From positions 62,001 through 126,000 of the forward strand of contig CAWJGO010000004.1 of the NCBI GenBank assembly GCA_963842515.1: a stretch of 64,000 nt of DNA. The letters run 5' to 3'. The position numbers and the translations under genes are program-made. The notes beneath the pieces were generated by a model. The model was not told where the DNA came from. It searched no databases and saw only the letters and a program-made list of their open reading frames with translations. Positions 59,884 to 64,000 of the stretch are shown here, piece by piece. The first letter of the stretch is position 1, and each line of letters opens with the position of its first letter. The DNA comes from CADEED01 sp963842515 (GTDB taxonomy: Bacteria; Pseudomonadota; Gammaproteobacteria; Steroidobacterales; Steroidobacteraceae).

Positions 59884-62679
59884 TCAGAACCTCACACGAA
59901 CACCGACGGAGAACCGCCGGCCGACCGTGCGATATTCCTGGGTGTTTTGAATTACGTTCGCATAGTGGAACTCATACGAATCCGTCAGGTTGATGGCGTC
60001 TGCCGTCAGGATGACGTTCGGCGTCACACTGAACTGAACACCGGCGTCGAGCTGATCGTACTGGTCCGCGAATTCAGGCACGCCGGTTTGTGTCTGCGGC
60101 GAGACCAGATACTCGTCTCTCCACGTGTACGAGAGTCGGGCCTGCAAGGGGCCCTTCTCGTAGAACCCGACCACCGTATACGAATTGTGCGAGAGCCCCG
60201 CCAAGGTGTAGTGGACTGCCCCCGGCATTGCCTCGTTCGAGTAGTCCGCGTCGCTGTCGGTGTACGTGTAGCTGATTTGCGTACCGAAGCCGTCAAAGGG
60301 CGCGGGCAGGTTCTTGAACACCGTCTGATAGCTGACCTCCAGACCATTGACGCTCGCGCCTTTGCCATTCACGGGTTCGTCGATGATGAAGGACACCTGA
60401 TCGACCTGCTGTCGACTCACACCGCGGGTGATGAACGAGTCGATGGATTTGTAGAAAAAGGTGCCCGAGAGAATCGAAAGATCATCGTAATACCACTCGA
60501 GTCCCGCTTCGACCTGCGACGCGCGGAACGGCAGCAGATTGGGATTGCCTCGGGAGATGCGTTCATTGCCTGGGTTGCTGGTGATGTTTTGCGCCGGCGA
60601 AAGATCCGTCAGCGTCGGACGTGAAATCACCCGCGAGGCCGACGTTCGCAGAACCAGGTCGTCGGTCAGGTTCAGACGGACGTTGAGCGACGGCAGGATG
60701 TCGGTGTAATCGCCGCTCAGGCTGACTGGTACGATGGGCGACAACACGATGATGTTCTGCCCGGTTCCATTCGGCACCGCGCTGAGCACGGTCTGGCTGG
60801 CGCCGTCGGACGTGAAGGTCGTCTTTTCGAAGCGCACACCGGCGTTGATGGCGAGCGGCAGCGAGCCGAGGTCGCCTTTGAACTGGGCCATCAGGTAGGC
60901 GAGCGAGACCTTTTCCTCCACGGACGAACTACCCGCGGGATTGGGTACCGGGTGTTCGTAACTGCCGTTGTGCAGTGCCGGGTCGGCCGTGGTGTTTGCC
61001 TGAATCATGGCGTCGATGAGTGCGTCCGTGTCGTAGTCCACCCACTCGCGCTCGGTGTCTGCGTTGACATCCCCCATCCAATTGAAATTCGTCACGCGGA
61101 ACAGCGACGCGGGCAGGAGCACATCGCTACCGCAATAGGCGCATGCATTCGGCGATGAGAATCCTTCCGTATCCTTGGTCCGGTCCGAATAGCCCACGCC
61201 GCCAAACAAGGCGACCGCGCCATCGTCGTCCCACGACACATCGAACCTGGCGTCGTGGATCGTATCGTCGTAGTTGACGGCTTCGGTGCTGACGTAATGC
61301 GCATAGCGGTGAGAGACGTCGGTCGCCGCGGGCGAGAAGGCTGCGCTGGCTGAAAAATCCGTCACCGGCGTTCCATTCGCACGGTCATACGTGAAGTCCA
61401 TGTCCTTCAGGCGGACCGTCGTGAAGATGCCGTCTGGATCACGGTACTCCGCTTTGCTCAACGACGCGTCGAAGCTGGCAGACAACGGTCCCTTATTCCA
61501 GTCCGCCCGGAACCCGTAAACACTCACGAGAGATTTTTGCGGGCGATCCTCGACGATCTCGTCGATGGTTCCTCCCTGGAACGTTTCCGCCATCGCCGTG
61601 CCGCCGACGTGCACGGTGCGCACGTGGCCGGCGACGGTTTCAGTCGTGGTCGTCCCACCCACGATCGTCTGATCGGTCAACGTGCCGCCGCTGAAGTCCG
61701 TCACGATGCTGGAGTTGTGGAAGTAATGGTCCTCGTGCGAGGCCATCGCATCGAATGTCAGGCGCAGATTGTCCGTCGCGTCGTATTGAACGGTCAGGTT
61801 TCCGCCGATGCGCTCGCGTTCGGAGATCTCCACCTGGTTGGCAAAGTTGTGATACATGTCCACGCCGCGGAACAGGGTCACGTCGTCGGCGATGCGCGGT
61901 GAGCAGACTCCGCCGGTCACGCTTCCGACGCAGAGATTTCCGCCCGCGTCGTTGCCGACAGTTCCGTAATACCCGTCGTCGAAGCTGCGCGGAGAAGAGC
62001 TCGCGCCAGGGAAGAAGTTGTCGGTGCGCTCTTCCTTCTTGTCGTAGGTGACCGCGGCGGAAACGCCCAACCGTCCAGCATCGTTCTTCCAGGTGAAATA
62101 TCCGGCCGCCGACGGTGTGGTGGCGTCATTGAGCTCTGCCAGGTAGCCGTGAACCGAGGCACCACCGCGCAGGCCGGTTTCCTGGTCGAGAGGCCGCAGC
62201 GTCGCGATATTGACCGTGGCACCGATACTGGCGCCGTTCAGGTTGGCTTGTGGGCTCTTGTACACCTGCGCGCCGGAGATGAGCTCCGACGGCAGAATGC
62301 TGAAATCGAATTCCCGGCCGGCGCCAGTCGTGGCGACCACCCTCCCGTTGACCGTGACCGTATTGAATTGCGGCCCGAGACCGCGAACGGTCACTCCATT
62401 ACCGACGCCGCGATTGCGGTCGATAGTGATGCCAGGCACACGTTGCAGAGACTCCGCGACGTTCTGGTCCGGCATTTTTCCCAGATCTTCGCTGGCGATG
62501 GCATCAACCGAGTTGACCGCATCTCGTTTTACTTCGATCGCCTGCTTTTGACTGGCGCGAATTCCCGTCACGACGATCTCTGCTGGTTCATCTGACGCTG
62601 TCTGGGAATTGGCCGCCGGCGCACTGCACAGCGCCAACACCGCACATGCCACCACGTGATACAGATTTGAGCGCTTCAT
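59884..62679 (-). CDS. TonB-dependent receptor (Xanthomonas/Caulobacter type)
   Basis: A 931-residue outer-membrane receptor. The Sec signal ends SAPAANSQ, a TonB box EIVVTGIRASQKQA follows at about residue 35, and the plug has SEDLGKMPDQNVAESLQRVP and GITIDRNRGVGNGVTVRGLG. The barrel ends in RRFSVGVRVRF. Proteins of this style import oligosaccharides in polymer-degrading gamma- and alphaproteobacteria. It is the first gene of the six-gene leftward sugar-acid operon and is divergent from the GntR/FCD regulator. Import of the glycan fragment released by the beta-helix enzyme is the expected role, by inference. Confidence 0.94.
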   Translation of the reverse strand: MKRSNLYHVVACAVLALCSAPAANSQTASDEPAEIVVTGIRASQKQAIEVKRDAVNSVDAIASEDLGKMPDQNVAESLQRVPGITIDRNRGVGNGVTVRGLGPQFNTVTVNGRVVATTGAGREFDFSILPSELISGAQVYKSPQANLNGASIGATVNIATLRPLDQETGLRGGASVHGYLAELNDATTPSAAGYFTWKNDAGRLGVSAAVTYDKKEERTDNFFPGASSSPRSFDDGYYGTVGNDAGGNLCVGSVTGGVCSPRIADDVTLFRGVDMYHNFANQVEISERERIGGNLTVQYDATDNLRLTFDAMASHEDHYFHNSSIVTDFSGGTLTDQTIVGGTTTTETVAGHVRTVHVGGTAMAETFQGGTIDEIVEDRPQKSLVSVYGFRADWNKGPLSASFDASLSKAEYRDPDGIFTTVRLKDMDFTYDRANGTPVTDFSASAAFSPAATDVSHRYAHYVSTEAVNYDDTIHDARFDVSWDDDGAVALFGGVGYSDRTKDTEGFSSPNACAYCGSDVLLPASLFRVTNFNWMGDVNADTEREWVDYDTDALIDAMIQANTTADPALHNGSYEHPVPNPAGSSSVEEKVSLAYLMAQFKGDLGSLPLAINAGVRFEKTTFTSDGASQTVLSAVPNGTGQNIIVLSPIVPVSLSGDYTDILPSLNVRLNLTDDLVLRTSASRVISRPTLTDLSPAQNITSNPGNERISRGNPNLLPFRASQVEAGLEWYYDDLSILSGTFFYKSIDSFITRGVSRQQVDQVSFIIDEPVNGKGASVNGLEVSYQTVFKNLPAPFDGFGTQISYTYTDSDADYSNEAMPGAVHYTLAGLSHNSYTVVGFYEKGPLQARLSYTWRDEYLVSPQTQTGVPEFADQYDQLDAGVQFSVTPNVILTADAINLTDSYEFHYANVIQNTQEYRTVGRRFSVGVRVRF

Positions 62680-62793
62680 GATCTTTCCCCCGATGTGTGT
62701 GAAATATCATATGCCCGCTTTGTTGATCACACAACCAAGACGTGAAATCTTATGTATCGCAGAAGGCTAGGCGAATACGGAGCCGTAATCCGT

Positions 62794-62803
62794 TGATATA
62801 TCA
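62794..62803. promoter_or_regulatory. Palindrome in the receptor/GntR divergent region
   Basis: TGATATATCA is an exact 10-bp palindrome ending 6 nt before the GntR start codon. The shared core ATATCAT recurs at 62704-62710, close to the start of the receptor gene. The pair, one near each divergent start, would suit a GntR/FCD dimer that controls both directions. Direct binding is inferred. Confidence 0.4.
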
Positions 62804-62809
62804 TCGCGC

Positions 62810-63523
62810 ATGGTCAAACGATCCACGCCCAGAGCATCAAAGAAGCCTGTTTCCGCTCCTCCCGCTGCGGATATCGACGGCAGGAGTCTGAGCGAGACTG
62901 CTTACCAGGCGATTCTCGAAGGGCTCTTCACCCGCAAGGTGCCCGCCGGGGCGTACCTTTCGCAAAACGACCTGGTGCGCTTGTTAGGCCTGCCGGTCCA
63001 GCCATTGCGCGATGCGCTGAGGATCCTGGAGACCGAGGGAGTCCTCACCATTCACCCGCGCGCCGGCATCGAGTTCCTGAAGCCGGATCTGGAGCTCGCG
63101 CGCAGCACCTATCAATTCCGCACGATGATCGAGCGAACTGCGGCCAGGACTTATGCGGAGACTGCCGATTCGGTGGCGATCGCCAAACTGCTCAAAGACC
63201 ACGAGACTTTGATCAAACAGATCACGGCCAAGGGACTCGAGGTGGAAAATCTGCCGCAGCTCGAATCGCTGGAAGGCCGTCTGCATGGAGAGATGGTGGC
63301 CAGCCTGCGCAACCCCCTCATCGAGACGGCTGCGCGGCGCCTCAAGAATTATCTGACCTTGATCAAACTCGATCGTCGCATCACCGCGCCCCTTGCCCTG
63401 CGCACGCTCCGGGAGCACGTCGAGATTCTCGAAGCCTGCGTGCGCCGCGATGCCGATCAGGCGGAGGCCGCATTGGTGCGGCATTTCCAGGCAGCGCTGC
63501 AGCGAATATTCGGCATGACCTGA
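62810..63523 (+). CDS. GntR family regulator with FCD domain
   Basis: A 237-residue regulator. After a basic, Ser/Pro-rich tail of about 28 residues, the winged helix has SETAYQAILEGLFTRKVPAG and LVRLLGLPVQPLRDALRILE with ILxxEGVLTIHPRAGIEFL. The all-helical FCD domain (about 95-230) has the metal-site-like LHGEMVASLRN and RTLREHVEILEACVRRD. FCD regulators bind sugar acids or carboxylates. It is divergent from the six-gene operon and should control it. There is no clear Shine-Dalgarno before the ATG; a palindrome takes its place. Confidence 0.92.
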   Translation: MVKRSTPRASKKPVSAPPAADIDGRSLSETAYQAILEGLFTRKVPAGAYLSQNDLVRLLGLPVQPLRDALRILETEGVLTIHPRAGIEFLKPDLELARSTYQFRTMIERTAARTYAETADSVAIAKLLKDHETLIKQITAKGLEVENLPQLESLEGRLHGEMVASLRNPLIETAARRLKNYLTLIKLDRRITAPLALRTLREHVEILEACVRRDADQAEAALVRHFQAALQRIFGMT

Positions 63524-63554
63524 GAGCGAGCATGCGGCGGACTGGGAACGCTCC

Positions 63555-64000
63555 TCAGACGACGCGGTTCGGAGGCGCGATTCCGCCGAAAAACGCGTCC
63601 AGGTTGTCAGCTGCCTGCATTCCCATCGCGGTTCGGGTTTGGATCGTGGCGCTGCCGAGGTGCGGCAGCAGCACCACGTTATCGAGTTCCATCAGTGGCG
63701 CATGCACTGCGGGTTCTGCTTCGTAGACATCGAGCCCAGCCGCCGCGATCGCGCGGCGCGCCAACGCAACTGCAAGGGCCTGTTCGTCGACGACCGAGCC
63801 ACGCGCTGTATTGATGAGGATTGCGGTCGCCTTCATGGACTCGAGCGCTTTGGCGTTCATCAGATGTCGAGTCGCGGCGCCGCCAGGACAATGCAACGAC
63901 ACGATGTCCGATGCGGCCAGCAGCGCCGGGAGCGAATCATGATAGGCGGCGCCCAGAGCGCGCTCGTCATCGGACGAAGCCCGCGTACGCGAGTGGTACG
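63555..64000 (-). CDS. D-2-hydroxyacid dehydrogenase, C-terminal part
   Basis: About 149 C-terminal residues of a D-isomer 2-hydroxyacid dehydrogenase are present; the start lies beyond the right edge. The cofactor domain shows SDIVSLHCPGG, ATAILINTARGSVVDEQAL (catalytic Arg) and AGLDVYEAEP (Glu), and the catalytic His in LLPHLGSATIQTR. This is the glyoxylate/hydroxypyruvate reductase-like subgroup. Converging on the GntR gene of the sugar-acid operon, it could process glyoxylate or glycolate, or other hydroxy acids from that pathway; this is inference. Confidence 0.9.
   Translation of the reverse strand, partial: YHSRTRASSDDERALGAAYHDSLPALLAASDIVSLHCPGGAATRHLMNAKALESMKATAILINTARGSVVDEQALAVALARRAIAAAGLDVYEAEPAVHAPLMELDNVVLLPHLGSATIQTRTAMGMQAADNLDAFFGGIAPPNRVV

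Noticed and set aside
58695..59993. 432-codon open frame antisense to the enolase-family gene
   Set aside because: Lacks RBS and family likeness; explained by codon bias of the true gene.

Overview
The window is GC-rich, gene-dense bacterial chromosome with almost no non-coding space. Several features suggest a free-living, polymer-degrading gammaproteobacterium: large TonB-dependent receptors of the Xanthomonas/Caulobacter type, many Tat and Sec signal peptides, MacAB-like and YtrA-type ABC systems, and the DUF3014 and Host_attach families. The Steroidobacteraceae/Xanthomonadales neighbourhood is my best guess, from gene content only. I saw no tRNA, rRNA, CRISPR array, transposase or integrase.

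Left part (1-10.6 kb): the end of an NmrA-like protein, a PAP2 phosphatase, an SRPBCC protein, a host-attachment family protein, a DUF417 plus 14-TM MFS pair, a Tat-exported BBE-type flavoprotein, an overlapping DUF3014 / small conserved protein / DUF885 operon, and a TetR regulator divergent from a small secreted protein.

10.6-26 kb: two divergent operons that read together as a muropeptide (cell-wall peptide) scavenging locus. Leftward are an NlpC/P60 lipoprotein peptidase, a dipeptide epimerase, a MurR/RpiR regulator, a dicarboxylate/amino-acid symporter and a DAO-type amine oxidase. Rightward are a transglutaminase-like protein broken by a 1-nt frameshift, a TonB receptor, an unusual M19 dipeptidase fused to two S12 serine hydrolase units, and a DUF819 membrane protein. 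An SLC13-type permease follows.

28-37 kb: a rightward trio (PhyH dioxygenase, Gfo/Idh/MocA oxidoreductase, sugar-phosphate isomerase/epimerase-like protein) converges on a leftward four-gene operon of planctomycete type: PSCyt1-DUF1549-DUF1553, DUF1501, a PSCyt1 cytochrome c, and a b561-like cytochrome b.

37-46.3 kb: a leftward run of eight genes: YtrA-like GntR repressor, ABC ATPase and permease, serine hydrolase, Yip1 protein, and a MacA/MacB-like adaptor, ATPase and permease. A nested palindrome upstream is the likely operator. A rightward amidohydrolase and a second ABC exporter pair (46.5-50.5 kb) follow.

50.6-53.7 kb: an AraC regulator, an ABM monooxygenase-like protein, a tandem double-SnoaL protein, and a divergent secreted single-SnoaL paralogue. 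An imperfect 19-bp inverted repeat lies between the SnoaL genes.

53.7-64 kb: a sugar-acid utilisation locus. One leftward operon encodes a TonB receptor, an enolase-superfamily dehydratase-like protein, an MFS carrier, an SDR dehydrogenase, a fumarylacetoacetase-family hydrolase and a parallel beta-helix protein resembling GH141-type enzymes. It is divergent from a GntR/FCD regulator. The window ends inside a D-2-hydroxyacid dehydrogenase. The set fits a non-phosphorylating deoxy-sugar acid pathway ending in pyruvate plus a hydroxy acid.
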